A DNA stretch of 64,000 nucleotides. Source: Musa acuminata AAA Group. Lineage: Eukaryota; Streptophyta; Magnoliopsida; Zingiberales; Musaceae. The notes beneath the pieces are model-generated. The model was given only the letters and a program-made list of their open reading frames with translations, searched no databases and had not been told where the DNA came from. Positions 42,550 to 54,334 of the stretch are shown here, one piece after another (position 1 is the first letter of the stretch; every line of letters begins with the position of its first letter). Made by a program: the position numbers and the translations under genes. The stretch covers positions 17,486,001 through 17,550,000 of the forward strand of contig NC_088354.1 in assembly GCF_036884655.1 (NCBI RefSeq). Direction: 5' to 3'.

Positions 42550-43515
42550 TGTGGTTGTATCCATTAGATTCATAAATTTTTTGGAAATCACGGTTTTAAA
42601 ATTCACCGCCGTGATCACTTCGAATTGACGAAATCATAAAACCCTTTTCATTTTAAACAAGTTTACAAAACTTAAAGAAATACCTAAAGCATTCACTTTT
42701 GTGTGCCAAAAAATAAGTCCATGTGTATCTACTAAAATCATCCACGATGACAAATGTGTATTTGCTACCTCCTAGGCTTGATGTAGAAATTGGTCCGAAC
42801 AATTCCATATGGATTAATTACAAAGGTCTAGTGTGCTTATTTGGTTCTTAGGTTTGAAGCCACCTTTTATTTGTTTTCCTAGTTGACATGCATCACACAC
42901 ATTATCTTTGATGAACTTGATATGAGGAATTCCTCTTACAAGTTCTTTAGATGAAATTTGGGAGATTAGTTTCATGCTAGCATGACCTAATCTCCTATGC
43001 CAAAGTCAAGCATCGTCATTTAAAACTAAAAAATATATTTCATTGCAAAGATCATTGATATCAATGGTGTATACGTTATTTTATTTTAATGCAATCATAG
43101 ATGTGTTTTTGTGTGGTTTTTCAATAATACAAGCATTAGATTCAAATTTAATAATATATCCTTTATCACACAATTGACTAATGCTCAAGAGGTTATGTTT
43201 TAAGCCATCAACTAACAATGCATCTTCAATAAAGAAGTTAGATTTGTTATCTATGGTTCCTTTGCCAATGATTTTACCCTTGTTGTTGTCTCCGAAGGTG
43301 ACATATCCTTCGTCTATGCTAGCGAGCTTAGAGAATTAAGATGGATCTTCGGTCATATGCCTTGAGCATCCACTATCAAGGTACCCTCCTAGCTTGTGAT
43401 GGTATATGTTTCTACAAAAGAGGATGATTTTTAGGTACTCATTTGACCTTGGGTACTTTGAAAACCGATCGACTTAACTTATCATTTTGCATGGAGTTCT
43501 TTATGGTTCATTTAG
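42550..43515 (-). pseudogene. Sirevirus B protease and integrase N-terminal part, broken
   Basis: The minus strand holds a frame-shifted protease start (YLDSGCSRHMT, about 43340-43380), the zinc-binding part of integrase (WLWHRRLGHASMK, CDACQLGKQI) and the core up to RSDHGGEF. In-frame stops at 43412-43414 (TAG), 43081-43083 (TAA) and 42596-42598 (TAA) fall at the same protein positions as stops in Sirevirus A. Confidence 0.82.
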
Positions 43516-43519
43516 GAAC

Positions 43520-44955
43520 CTAAATCAATTTGTGTGAACTACACTTTTTAAATGGACAATGATAATCTATATATCCAAGTTTGCAACAAAAGTTACATTT
43601 TTTTTGGGGTGAAACATGCAAGGTAGGACCTTTAACAAAGGTGGTTGGGTTATGGTGAGAGCTACTCACAAATCTGATTCTGCCTTTTCTATGAATGTGA
43701 CCCTTATTGGCAAGGATCATGTTCAACGACTTGCTACCAACGTCAAATTTTAGCAAGTTTTCCTTTTGAATTATTTTTAAATCATGGCATTTCGTACATG
43801 GAGCTAAACTATCATTTTGCTCAATTTTTAATTTATCGAAATCACTAATAAGAGATTCATGCTCTTTTTTTAATAATTTATATTTTTTACTAATTATTTT
43901 GCATTCATCAAATAAATCATGAAAAGCATCTAATAGTTCATCAAATGATAAATTTGCATCGATTAAACTTATTACCTCATCTCCAATGGCCATTAGCGCA
44001 TAGTAAGCAACTTGCTCAATATTGGTTGGCTCCTCTTCTTGGGATGCACTTGAGTCATCCCATGTTGCTTTGAGCGCCTTCTTCTTTAGTGTCCTTTTCT
44101 TGGCTTGGGGACATTCACTCTTGTAGTGTCCCAGTTTCTTGCATTCGTAGCAAATTACTTGATCTTTCTTGGGTTCAAATTTATTTTTAGTGTCATTTTT
44201 AAATTTATTTCTTTTAATAAATTTTTTGAATTTCCTTGTTAAAAGTGTCAAGGCATCATCAAAGTCCTCATCACTTGAGTTTTCTCTCAAGTGGTCTTCC
44301 TATTCTTTGGAAGGGTGTCCTCAAGCTCTTCATGAGCTTTACATATCATTTCATAAGTCATTAGTGACCCAATTAGTTCTTCAAAAGGTAAATTATTTAA
44401 ATCTTTGACCTCTTGAATAGTCGTGACTTTAGGGTCTCAACTCTTTGAAAGGGATCTTAAAACTTTATTAACAAGCTCAAAATCCGAAAAACCTTTACCA
44501 AGTCCTTTTAGACCATTGAAGACATCCGTAAAATGGGTGTACATGTCTCCAATGGTCTCACTCGGTTTCATTCGAAATAATTCATAAGAATGTACTGAAA
44601 GGTTGATTTTTAACTCTTTCACTCTACTAGTGCCTTCATGAGTCACTTCGAGTGTGTGCTAAATATCAAAAGTCGTTTCATAAATCGAAACTCGATTGAA
44701 TTCGTTTTTATCTAATGCACAAAACAAGGCATTCATAGCCTTTGCGTTTAAAGCGAAAGTCTTCTTCTCCAACTCATTCGAATCGTTCATTGGAAGAGAA
44801 GACTTTTGAAATCCATTTTCTACAATATTCCAAAGCTCAAAATCCATTGAAATCAAGAAGATCCTCATTCTTGTTTTCCAATTTGTGTAATCCGTCCCAT
44901 TGAACATGGGCGGACATGTAATTGAATGACCCTCTTGGTTGCCGGCAAATGCCAT
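43520..44955 (-). pseudogene. Sirevirus B gag, broken
   Basis: Starts MAFAGNQEGHSITCPPMFNG (44955), the same start as the A gag. It contains the zinc knuckle CYECKKLGHYKSEC and a second Cys cluster near its end (KCNFCCKLGYIDYHCPF). A stop at about 44659 (after YETTFDI) and a frameshift between 44437 and 44290 break the frame. Confidence 0.85.
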
Positions 44956-45005
44956 CTCTCTTGGGTTTAAAATCAATTGAGAGTGAACCTTGCTCTGATA
45001 CCAAT

Positions 45006-46444
45006 TGTTTGGATCAAGAGCGCACTAAGAGGGGGGGTGAATTAGTGCAGCAGAAAACTTTTGCTCTTTCAAAAACCTTATTTCGATTAAAGCCAATTCA
45101 ACGAGAATGATTTCAACTCAATCTGTTTCGGAAGGAATTTGAACTTGAAACCTTAAGTGAAACTGCAAGAGAAGACTAAGGTGATTTGCAGCAATGTAAG
45201 TTGCACAAATGAAAAGCGTCGATTTCGTAAAGTCTTCATACGATTAAAGCCGATCTTGGAAGATGTTAACGTCAAAGCGTATGTAGACGTAGTTAAAGCA
45301 CAGTAAGAAGGAGAGGCAGTTTGCTATAAAAGAAAGTTGCTCAAAGTAAATGTAAATCGAGTTTCAGAGTGGTTCGGTCAAACGTGACCTATATCCACTT
45401 TCGGCTTCCTCCTCCGACGAGGTTACCGGCATCCACTAGAGGCATTCCTTCAATAGGCGAAGGCCAACCACACTTTTATAGCTTTTCTCTTTTTGTCGGG
45501 CTTAGGAGACAACCCTTATAAGTTTCACTCCTCTCTTAAATGATCTAAACACTTAGAAAGAAGGAGGAGAACTCTAGCTTTTACAACATTTTAAGGCCTC
45601 AAAGACTCAAGAGTATTTCAAGATTTCATGCCCTTTCACGTAGGAAAGGGTGGGGTTTTTATAGGCCCCAATGAGTTCAAAAATGGAGCCTAAAAGTGTC
45701 CAATCCTGGATTCCGGGGTCCTAGTGGTACCACCGCCATTACTAGGCGGTACTATCGCTTGTCATCTGACACTGGGCGGTACTACCGCTCAGTCTGGGCG
45801 GTACCACCGCTTGACAGAGCTCGGAAATCGAGCTCTAGCGGTGCCACCGCTTGACAGGGGCAGTACCACCACCCAAAATTCCTGGGAGACCGAGTCTCCC
45901 AAGCGGTGCCACCGCCGGCCAAGAATTTAGGGGCCGAATGGGCTGTTCCATTTGGCCCAATTTAGGTCTGTTAAGGGCCCAGTTGGCCCCTAATTAATTT
46001 AGTGGGATTATCTCCCAATCCTAACTTAATCTACACTCTAACTACGACAATTAAGACATGATTATTGTAATTCATGTTCCGGTGCGTCAATCGCTTCTTC
46101 CGACGAGCTTTCGGCGTACTTCCGGTGAACATCCGACGAACTCTCGACGATGCTCCGGCGGACTCCCGGCAAGCTCCTGGACTTCGCGATGATCTTCTTG
46201 GAGAGCTTCGACGAGCTTCTATGCCAAGCTCCTAGACTTCTCGATTGGTTCTCGTAGAACTTCCGACGAATGTTCGGACTTCTGACGAATTCTCAAACTC
46301 CCAACGTGATCTTGATCTTGACTCCGGCATAACACCATATGCATGTCTTACTGCCATCATAGTTAATCCTGTACATTTTTCTCAACATATAGATTAGATC
46401 AACAAATGATAATTGACTTCATCATCAAAATTTGATATTCAACA
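45006..46444 (-). repeat. Sirevirus B 5' LTR
   Basis: 1439 bp, TGTTTGGATCAAGAGCGCAC...GATATTCAACA on the plus strand. TATA box (CTATAAAA, minus) at 45657-45664; ACCGCC array at about 45720-45915, upstream of that TATA. Confidence 0.85.
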
Positions 46445-46449
46445 CATCA

Positions 46450-47002
46450 AAGACCTGATAAGTTCTTCAAGGGAAAAGTTATTTAGGTCATTTACTTCTT
46501 GTATTGCGTAAGTTTAGGGTCTCAACATTTTGGAAGAGATTTTAATATATTGTTAACAAGTTCAAAATTAAAAAAAAATTTACTAAGTGCTTTTAGACTA
46601 TTGATTTCATTTGTAAAACGAGTGTATATATCTCCAATAGCCTCGCTTGGATTCATGCAAAATAACTCATAGCTATGAACCAAAAGATTAATTTTTGACT
46701 CTTTAACCCTACTTGTGTCTTCATGTGTGACTTCGAGTGTGTGTCAAATATCATGTGTAGTTTCACACAAAACAAAGTGTTCATTGCTTTAGTATTTATG
46801 GAGAAAGTCTTCTTTTCCAAATCATTTCATTCGTTCATTGGTTTAGAAGACTTTTCAAAATTGCTTTCAACAATGTTCCATAACTCAAAATTCATAGAGA
46901 GTAAGAAAATTCTCATTCTAATTTTCCAAAGTATTAGTTTGTCCTATTGAACATAGGAGGACGAGTGATAGAATGACGTTCTTGATTGCCGACAAAAGCC
47001 AT
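46450..47002 (-). pseudogene. Sirevirus C gag, N-terminal part
   Basis: The ATG at 47002 on the minus strand starts MAFVGNQE, the Sirevirus gag start. The reading decays with frameshifts and is cut at 46449 by insertion of Sirevirus B; it continues at 34677. A primer site (complement of GCTCTGATACTA, 47039-47050) precedes it. Confidence 0.72.
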
Positions 47003-47052
47003 CTCTCTTGGGTTTAAAACCAAATAGAAAGTAACTTTGCTCTGATACTACT

Positions 47053-47473
47053 TGTTAGGATTGAAATCGACACTAAAGGGGGGGGGGGGAGGGTGTGAAT
47101 TAGTGTTTTCAATAAAATTGTCAATTTGAAAAACTTCCATTCAATAAGGCGTATCGAAAATATGTTTAACTTGAAAATGTTTATAAGCATAGTGAGTAAG
47201 TAAACAAGTAAATCAGTTAGCAATATAAATGAAAAGTATGAAGGAAATACAAATCAATTTTATAGTGGTTCGGATGTCGTGACCTACATCCACTCTCGAT
47301 TCCTCTTTACTCGAGGCCACTGGCTTTCACTACTGATCTTCTTTCTAATGGAAGAAGATCAACTATATTTACAACTCTTTCTTATTTTTATAGGTTTAGG
47401 AGACAACCTTTACAAACCTCTCTTTTTTATACCTTACTCCTCTCTTAGAAACCTTCTAACTTTAGGAGGAAGA
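47053..47473 (-). repeat. Sirevirus C 5' LTR, inner part
   Basis: Starts TGTTAGGATTGAAATCGACA on the plus strand and matches the C 3' LTR from 47332 on. It is broken at 47474 by the family-D complex. The outer end reappears at 63663-63832. About 810 bp of LTR are missing between the two pieces, judged against the 3' LTR. Confidence 0.75.
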
Positions 47474-49087
47474 TGTTAGTCATAGGTGCACTACAAGCCA
47501 ATCACATGAGTGATGGTACGTGTGACATGATACATATTCTTTTTTCTCATTATATTATTTGGCATTTTATCACTTTATATTGCTTATTGTATATATGCAT
47601 ATATATATTGTGATATCCGTGGATCTGTGTAATGGGAACCGGATAGTGATGATATCATGATAATAAGACTAATTCGCCTTTAAACATAGATTGTAAATAA
47701 TCCCGGTCATAGGTTACTCAAGAGGGACATCGAGATAACCGGACAGACTAGTGTACTGTATACCTGTACATATGATGGAGGTGGTTGGTCTCATAGTTGC
47801 TCATGTGGGGACACAATGGCTGCAGTGCAAGTGTTCATTGGAGAATGAGTTCACTAATTGATCTACTCACGAAATGCTGGATGGTTGATGATGTCTTATT
47901 GTTAAACAGCGATTCCGTAGTCCTAGTGGTGTATCTGGTCCTTAGACTTGAGACACCTAGGATTTCCTGTATGAGTACTCCACTCTTTGATATCGGGCTT
48001 ATAGGTCTGGAGGTTCCAGATCTAGCACAGTTTGTCATCGGGAGTGGCAGCTAACCTTACAAGGACTATTGAGTGTCGATAGAGGATCATTCACTCTCAG
48101 TAACATGAAAGGAATATCTCATGTGTTCTTGTTCAAACAAATCCTTGGTTTGGGTCATTCAGATTGAGAGAGAAAGAGTTCTCAAGGATAAATTGATTAG
48201 AGCGAGACTCGAGTAGAAACTATATGAGCCTGATAGTACCATGCCCGGTATACGGTCTTTGGGATATTAGATGGATGAAGGACTATAGATATACGGTAAC
48301 TGAGGACAGATATGTCCAAAGGATTAGATTCTCTTATATCGTCTAGGAACTATGGCGTAGTGGCCTAGTACATCCGTAGTCGATGAGTCGAGTGAATTAT
48401 TATGAAGATAATAATTCAATGAGCTAGAAGGAGTTCTGACATGTATGACTCATAGCCAACTCGATATTGGACCTAGAGGGTCACACACATATGGTAGGCG
48501 TTGCGACGAGTAGAGGTTTAGATATGAGATATCCACCGAACCCCTTATCTTATTGGATATTCAATAAGCTCTTGAATTATTGGATCCTATGAATGAGATC
48601 CAATAAGAGCCAATAAAAGAATATTGGATAGAGATCCACTAATCTAAGAGGCTTGGGTAATTTGATGGGGATCCAATACCCAATCGGACAAGATCCATTA
48701 GGGTTAAGTTAATAGGAGGCCTCTATAAATAGGAGGGAACCAAACATCCATAGGCTAGAGGTTTTCTTGATTGCCACCTCTTCTCCTCTCTCATTCTCCT
48801 CCTCAAATAGCAGACTTGGAGATTTGAGGAGCATCATCGCAGCCCTACTGTGTGGATCACCACTAGAATGGAGGACGCTTGACCTCCTTCATCCTCTCCT
48901 ACATATATGCAGGTATTCATGGATATACGATTTCCCTATGTAACAAAATCTTTCATATATGCAGTTTTTAGTTTTATGGATTTTGCAACCAAACTTCGTA
49001 CGATAACAAACACATCTTCGGGAAATTTTGGGATTTTATTTTCTGTTTTTTCACTACGCCTATGATGTCGCCCTAGATTTCCCTACA
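47474..49087 (+). repeat. Element D1 5' LTR (Ty1/copia)
   Basis: 1614 bp, TGTTAGTCATAGG...TTTCCCTACA, followed by TGGTATTAGAACCAAG (49089-49104), a primer-site variant. A TATA box (CTATAAATAGG) lies at about 48723-48733, followed by a CT-rich leader. The partner LTR in this window is the inverted D2 piece at 63377-63662. Confidence 0.75.
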
Positions 49088-50121
49088 ATGGTATTAGAAC
49101 CAAGTTGTTCATACGAAACATTGGTTTTGAACTGCGTGTGTTGTGTTTTAGGAAGACTTTCGTCATCAAAATCGTTGACAAAAAGGATTAGAGAGGGCAG
49201 CAACTATTGTTGCCCTCACAGGTTGGCCAATGGCCGAGGCCTGGCCACCTATGTGTAGGTGGTCGGTGTTCAGCAACCAACCGCTTGTGGCTAGCAGTGT
49301 GTGAGTCGCAGGTAGGTAGCCTCGGGGGTAGCGGCGCTTGCGGGCGCTGCGCCCGCGGGCAGAGGTGGTCGTGGGGGCATCGGAGCTTGCGGTCACTGCG
49401 CCCGTGAGTAGAGCCGCCCGCGCCACAGGCAAAATCGCCCGCGAGCAAGGGTGGTGCCCCCTCCCCCCGATGTCATGGCCGTTGTCGACAAGGTGGCGGC
49501 GGCCACATTGCAAGGCAGCAGGGGAGAAGGAGAAAGGGGAATTAGGGTTTTTGGTAAAATGATATATTTGCCTCTTAGAATTTTAAAAATTTTGAGTCTG
49601 TCCTATCTATTCGAATTACCAAAATACCCCCTCATAATTTAGAAAATTCCTTTTATGTTCCTAATTTTTTTAAAAAAAATTAATTAATTAATAATAATAT
49701 TATTATTATCTAGTAGTCCTAAATAATGATATTTACATGTGATGTATGATGTGGACGGATGCTCATGGACTATGTAATGTGTGTGTACTTGTGATTATTA
49801 TTATTGGGACTTGTGAGCCTCCATTTTATTTCTCATTTATTATCGGGCATACGTGTCTTTCATTAAGTTATAATCACACGAGGAGACACAGTGGGAGTGT
49901 GGAACCGATAGCGGGACCCACGAGGTCAAGACGGACAATCGCGATGCATGGAGATGCGTCGAGATGCCGATGGAACCAATGAGGACGAGATGGACAATCA
50001 TAGGGCATGAAGATGCACCGCTGCACATATGGATCTTGATGTGAGTGATTTGGCCCACTAGCTCGGGCCTGATCACATTAGGTTGTGGTCCATGATCATC
50101 TGGTGTGATTGCTTGTATACC

Positions 50122-50298
<177 letters not shown>

Positions 50299-50470
50299 TG
50301 CGATGTAGATATATATTAAATATGTATATGTGTGACATGTCATATTAGGAGACCAAATCAAAATCCCCTCTCTCGATAATATTAAGTCGGTAAACATGAG
50401 ATAATTAGATTGACCCACATGGCCTTCTATCGTTATAAGTATGGATCGATACTTGATGTAGGTTGAGTTG

Positions 50471-50761
50471 GTCGAGTCTCTCGAGGCTCACCTATATCAC
50501 GATTCGCTATCTTGCCTACGACATAAAGATGTCACTAGTGACATGAGGACATGATATGCTTGGTCGAGTCCCTCGATGGTATATCTTCGAATCAAACTCA
50601 TCTTGTAACGATGGTGTTGACTTAACCAAACATCATGATTTGTCGAGTCCCTCGAGACCATGGTGGTTCGAAGGCTGAATAGGACGGGAATCACAAGGAG
50701 TTTTAATCGGTAAGAGTTGCCAACCTTTTGGTCTCAATGTAATTGGTCGAGTCTCTCGAGG
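50471..50761 (+). repeat. Four spaced GTCGAGTCYCTCGAGG motifs in the D1 leader
   Basis: Starts at 50471, 50563, 50642 and 50746 (spacings 92, 79 and 104). Each is an imperfect palindrome around CTCGAG/GTCGAG. Degenerate inverted counterparts lie in D2 near 61650, 61753, 61834 and 61926. Confidence 0.8.
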
Positions 50762-50883
50762 TTACACTAAGATGTTGATTGGATCTTAATCCCCACTAGA
50801 AGTCTATTGGAAACTTTTGTTTCACATGCTGAGGGTGTCACGTGACTCGCTAGAAAAATAGTGGGAGTAGATTAAGATAAAAG

Positions 50884-52107
50884 TGTTAGGATCGGAGCGG
50901 CACTGAGAAGGGGGGGTGAATTAGTGCAGCGGATTAAAACTTCGATTTTAATAAAATCTTTCGTACGTTAAGAACGAAACTTGAGAAATTTAATTTGAAG
51001 GCGTATTCTTAAAGTTGCGTAGCAAGAGTAATAAGGAACTAAAGCAGTAAGAAGATTTGCAGTAATGTAAATGACAATAATAAAAAGCAAACCAGAGATT
51101 ATGCCGATTTTTAGAGTGGTTCGGTCAAATGACCTACTCCACTTGCGAGGCCCCTCTTCGACGAGGCTCCCACCTTCCACTAGCAAGTCTCTTGAAATGG
51201 AAGGGTAAACACCCCTCTTACAACCTTTTACAAGCAGCTCAACCTCTTACAAATTTTCAATAAGAAAGAAGGAGGAGAACTCTCTAGCAAATTGAAAACA
51301 AGACTTGCTAAGACTTTCTAAGACTTTTCTCTCAATCAAAATGCTTCTCAAAAGTTGTAACCTCAGCTGAGATTTGAGGGGTATTTATAGGCCTCAAGAG
51401 GATTCAAATTTTGGGCTTCAAAATTTGAATTCTCTTTGGGTTCCCGATGCTGGAGGTGCCACCGCCCAGCCAGGCGGTGCCACCGCCCAGCGCTCGGGTG
51501 CTGGATGGTGCAACCGCCCAGCCAAGGAGGTGTCACCGCCCAGCACTCGGGTGCTGGGCGGTTTCACCGCCCAGCCAGGCGGTGCCACCGCCTGGCTCTC
51601 CGATTCATTGGTTTGGCTTAATTTTAGCCCAAACCAAATCTGACTTTGGGCCCAGTTGGCCCCTAACCAGGATATAGGATTATCTCTTAATCCTAATCCT
51701 AATTACAAGTGAACTACATAACACAAAAACATCCTAAGCAAATTTTCAACCGCGAACGTCGAGTCTTGTTCCGGCGAGCTTTCCGACGAATTCCTTCCGA
51801 CGGACTCCCTGCAAGCTCCCAATCTTTGTGATGACTTTAACGAGTAGCCGAACCTTCTCGGTGATCTCCGCGAGCCTCCAACAATTTCTTCGGCGAACTT
51901 CCGACACGTTCCCGATTTCTTCTCGGTTGGTTCTGGCAGCATCTCCGATGATTCTTCGGTCTCTTAAACGTCCATCGAGCTCGACTCCGGTATCCTTGCT
52001 TTATGTTTTCTGGTTATCGTAGTTAATCCTGCACACTTAACTCAATAATATGGATTAGATCAATTAACCCACCAATTGATTATATCATCAAAATCCGAGA
52101 TTCAACA
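50884..52107 (-). repeat. Sirevirus A 3' LTR
   Basis: 1224 bp; plus-strand ends TGTTAGGATCGGAGC and CCGAGATTCAACA. TATA box on the minus strand (CTATAAATAC, 51381-51390). The ACCGCC-rich array is at 51461-51597. Confidence 0.93.
51461..51597. repeat. GC-rich GGTGCCACCGCC array in the Sirevirus A 3' LTR (U3)
   Basis: Seven or so copies of GGYGNNACCGCC separated by CAGCCAGGC or CAGCGCTCGGGTGCTGG. Both GGCGGT and ACCGCC occur, so neighbouring units can pair as hairpins. The same array is in the 5' LTR at 59568-59704. It lies 70-210 bp upstream of the TATA box in element orientation. Confidence 0.85.
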
Positions 52108-52108
52108 A

Positions 52109-52121
52109 TCTCCCCCTTTTT
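52109..52121 (-). promoter_or_regulatory. Polypurine tract of Sirevirus A
   Basis: The minus strand reads AAAAAGGGGGAGA directly before the 3' LTR. A second purine motif with TGATGACAAAGGGGGAGAAG (complement at about 52486-52505) lies about 380 bp further inside and is shared with copies B and C. Confidence 0.8.
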
Positions 52122-52729
52122 GATGATGACAATCAATTGATGACGGAGTTAAACATTACTCCCCCTATCTATATGCCATATTATGAGAAGATAAAAAACA
52201 CTTGAATTCCATCCCATTGGATTCAAGCATAACCCGATAAGTTCTAATCGTAGAACTTATCGTTATCCTCATTAAATAATAGTAAGTACGAAACTTCGAT
52301 GAAAATCATAAGTTAAATAATACGGGACGAATTTTGCTACGACAGAAGATAAAGATTTTCAATATAAATTTCATGATATCAATCTTGTGATATTTTCAAG
52401 GATTTGCAAGTCATATAAGACATTCATATCACACAAGTTTTTGTAATTCATATTAGTCATGCTATCGTTCTGGTGTAAGTCATCACTTCTCCCCCTTTGT
52501 CATCAACAAAAAGAGACAAGCCAGCTAATTGATGATCATAGAAAAAAGGTTTAGCATTTATCAAAGTTCATCATTCAAATTTGCCAGAAATAGTTTATGC
52601 AAAAGACATCATCATCTATGCAGATTAAGACAGTAGTTATCTAACGGAAAAATCAGTTATCGTACAATCGATGACAAACATGAACTTGTTTTTAAAAGCA
52701 AACAGAACAGAATAAAAAGATACATCAAT

Positions 52730-53824
52730 TTAATCTTTAGGAGGTAATCCACAGTGCTGATACATGATATCTATTTTTTCATTCATCTGTCGTAGTGTCT
52801 TCAAAATTTCAACTTGTTGATTCTGAATTTGTTCTTGCTGTGATTTGATCTGAGATAGCTCCGCCATAATGATATCTTCAGAGGAGGAAACAGGAGCTGA
52901 AGGTGCTGCTCCAAAGGGACTAGGAGGAGGAGATTCATTTCCCATAAGAATTGGTGTTTCGGGTTGTTCTATTGGTGTAGGAATTGGATCCGTCCTTCTA
53001 GGCTGCCTAACCCATATGCCATTGCTAAAAGTGCACCTAAGTTTTTTCAGCAGGTTTTTATTTATTATGTTATATCGATCATTTTGAATAGATTCTTCAT
53101 CGGGTGGAATGCAAATGTCATAGGCATGAAGAATTCTAGTGATTAACCTCCCATATGGCAATATAGTATCTTTAGTCATAATTTCCTGCATGTGTTGGCG
53201 AATCAAGTACCCAAAACAATTATGCTGACCGGTCATAATCCAATACATGGTTCCTATCTCTAATTGACTTACTTCGTCAAGATGAAATTGTTTGGGGAAT
53301 ATGATGCTTGTGATAATGTGATGAAGAATTTTAGAGTTGAAAGGCATTAAGTGTTCACAGCTTTTGGGTAAGAAGTCAAGGTTTGGATTTGCAAAAATTG
53401 TTTTTACGGCTTCGGCATAGGTTGCTCCTATTTTCTTGACGTCCCATTTACCTTTAAAATAGCATCCCCTATCTTTTTCAGTTATGCCAATTAGCTCACA
53501 AATGGTGCTGTCAAAAATTCTAATGGGTGTTCCTAGAATGTAAGTGCTTAGGCTATCATTGTCTTCATATAGGTTGGCATAGAACAATCTCACTAACCGT
53601 GGATAGATTGGTTCATCTATTTGTAGTAGAGGTAGAGCTTCTAGTTGAGCAAACCACTTAATGGGATCTAAGTCCTCTAGTTCATCCAAATCAACGTATT
53701 TTCCCTTATGGACACATCGTGTTTCAAATTTTGGAAAGCTAAGGGCTACCTCTTTTGATCTAAAAAGGTCATGGTTATATGAATCTCCTTCAATCCTTAT
53801 TCCTTTTGATCTCTTTGGAGCCAT
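52730..53824 (-). CDS. Sirevirus A extra ORF in env position; plant-transposon-associated (PF20167-like) protein, 364 aa
   Basis: An intact frame on the same strand as gag-pol and 510 bp downstream of its stop. It starts MAPKRSKGIRIEGDSYNHDL and ends MYQHCGLPPKD. No signal peptide or obvious membrane segment is seen, so it does not look like a surface glycoprotein. The region from about residue 30 to 250 (FPKFETRCVHKGKYVDLDEL, LVRLFYANLYEDNDSLSTYI, ICELIGITE) resembles the 'putative plant transposon protein' domain recurrent in plant retroelements. A Pro-rich linker (about 285-315) and a Gln-rich coiled coil (about 318-352, with QIKSQQEQIQNQQVEIL) follow. Its function is unknown; a nucleocapsid or RNA/chromatin-binding role is only a guess. 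Copies B and C lack this ORF. Confidence 0.8.
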   Translation of the reverse strand: MAPKRSKGIRIEGDSYNHDLFRSKEVALSFPKFETRCVHKGKYVDLDELEDLDPIKWFAQLEALPLLQIDEPIYPRLVRLFYANLYEDNDSLSTYILGTPIRIFDSTICELIGITEKDRGCYFKGKWDVKKIGATYAEAVKTIFANPNLDFLPKSCEHLMPFNSKILHHIITSIIFPKQFHLDEVSQLEIGTMYWIMTGQHNCFGYLIRQHMQEIMTKDTILPYGRLITRILHAYDICIPPDEESIQNDRYNIINKNLLKKLRCTFSNGIWVRQPRRTDPIPTPIEQPETPILMGNESPPPSPFGAAPSAPVSSSEDIIMAELSQIKSQQEQIQNQQVEILKTLRQMNEKIDIMYQHCGLPPKD

Positions 53825-54028
53825 TTTCTAGACAAGATGATGATGAAATTGTGAAAAATAAGCAAGAGAAAGAGAAAAGAAAGGAGGGATTTCAAGTGTT
53901 ACCTTGTGGAGATTATGTTGAGAGATGGAAAGCTTGGACCACCAAGAATCCTTCTCCAATGTTTCTAAGAGTTAGAATGAGGGTTAGAGGGAATGGGAGA
54001 GGGTTTTGGAGAGGTCTTTCTTCGGGTT

Positions 54029-54172
54029 GGGGGCGGTGTCACCGCCGGCCCTAACCCCTCGGGTTAAAAGGGTGACTCGGTCGGTGTCACCGCCAAACTG
54101 GTCGGTGTCACCGCCTGGCGCCCGAGCGCCAGTCGGTGCAACCACCGGATCTGGCGGTGCCACCGCTGGCAT
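54029..54172. repeat. Second GGTGTCACCGCC array, upstream of the extra ORF
   Basis: At least six copies of GGYGNNACCRCC, with CGCCCGAGCGCCAG between some, closely resembling the LTR array. On the minus strand it lies 205-350 bp upstream of the extra ORF. A TATA-like stretch (GTATAAATT, minus, about 54238-54246) is just beyond it. Confidence 0.75.
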
Positions 54173-54334
54173 CACGCGGAGGAAAGAAAAAAAATTTTCT
54201 TCCTTCCTTTTGTTTAGCTTCTTCCCTCAAGATCATAATTTATACTTTAATGGATCATTTTGAATTGAAGAAGAAGGAAGAATTCAAATTCATAAACGAA
54301 GGGAAAAGAACGAGTCCTTTTTGTGAAGTTCATT

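Larger units (their letters stand above)
34683..46444 (-). mobile_element. Sirevirus B: Ty1/copia (SIRE/Maximus type) inserted into the gag of Sirevirus C
   Basis: Bracketed by the 5-bp duplication CATCA (34678-34682 and 46445-46449), and the C gag reads on across the site. The 5' LTR is 45006-46444. The 3' LTR is 34683-40406, interrupted by element E. The primer-binding site (complement of GCTCTGATACCA) is at 44992-45003 and the polypurine tract (complement of TCTCCCCCTTTCT) at 40408-40420. Coding remains: gag, protease and part of integrase, the C-terminal half of RT, and RNase H. A deletion of about 1.2 kb near 42490-42550 removed the integrase C-terminus and the N-terminal half of RT. Confidence 0.9.

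Noticed and set aside
49166..49562. GC-rich overlapping frames (Ala/Arg/Gly-rich) in the D1 leader
   Set aside because: Open on both strands because of GC bias; the inverted D2 copy (62711-63403) does not keep the same protein, so they are unlikely to be coding.
52730..53824. Calling the Sirevirus A extra ORF a viral envelope glycoprotein
   Set aside because: No signal peptide, transmembrane helix or glycoprotein-like Cys pattern is visible; position alone is not enough.
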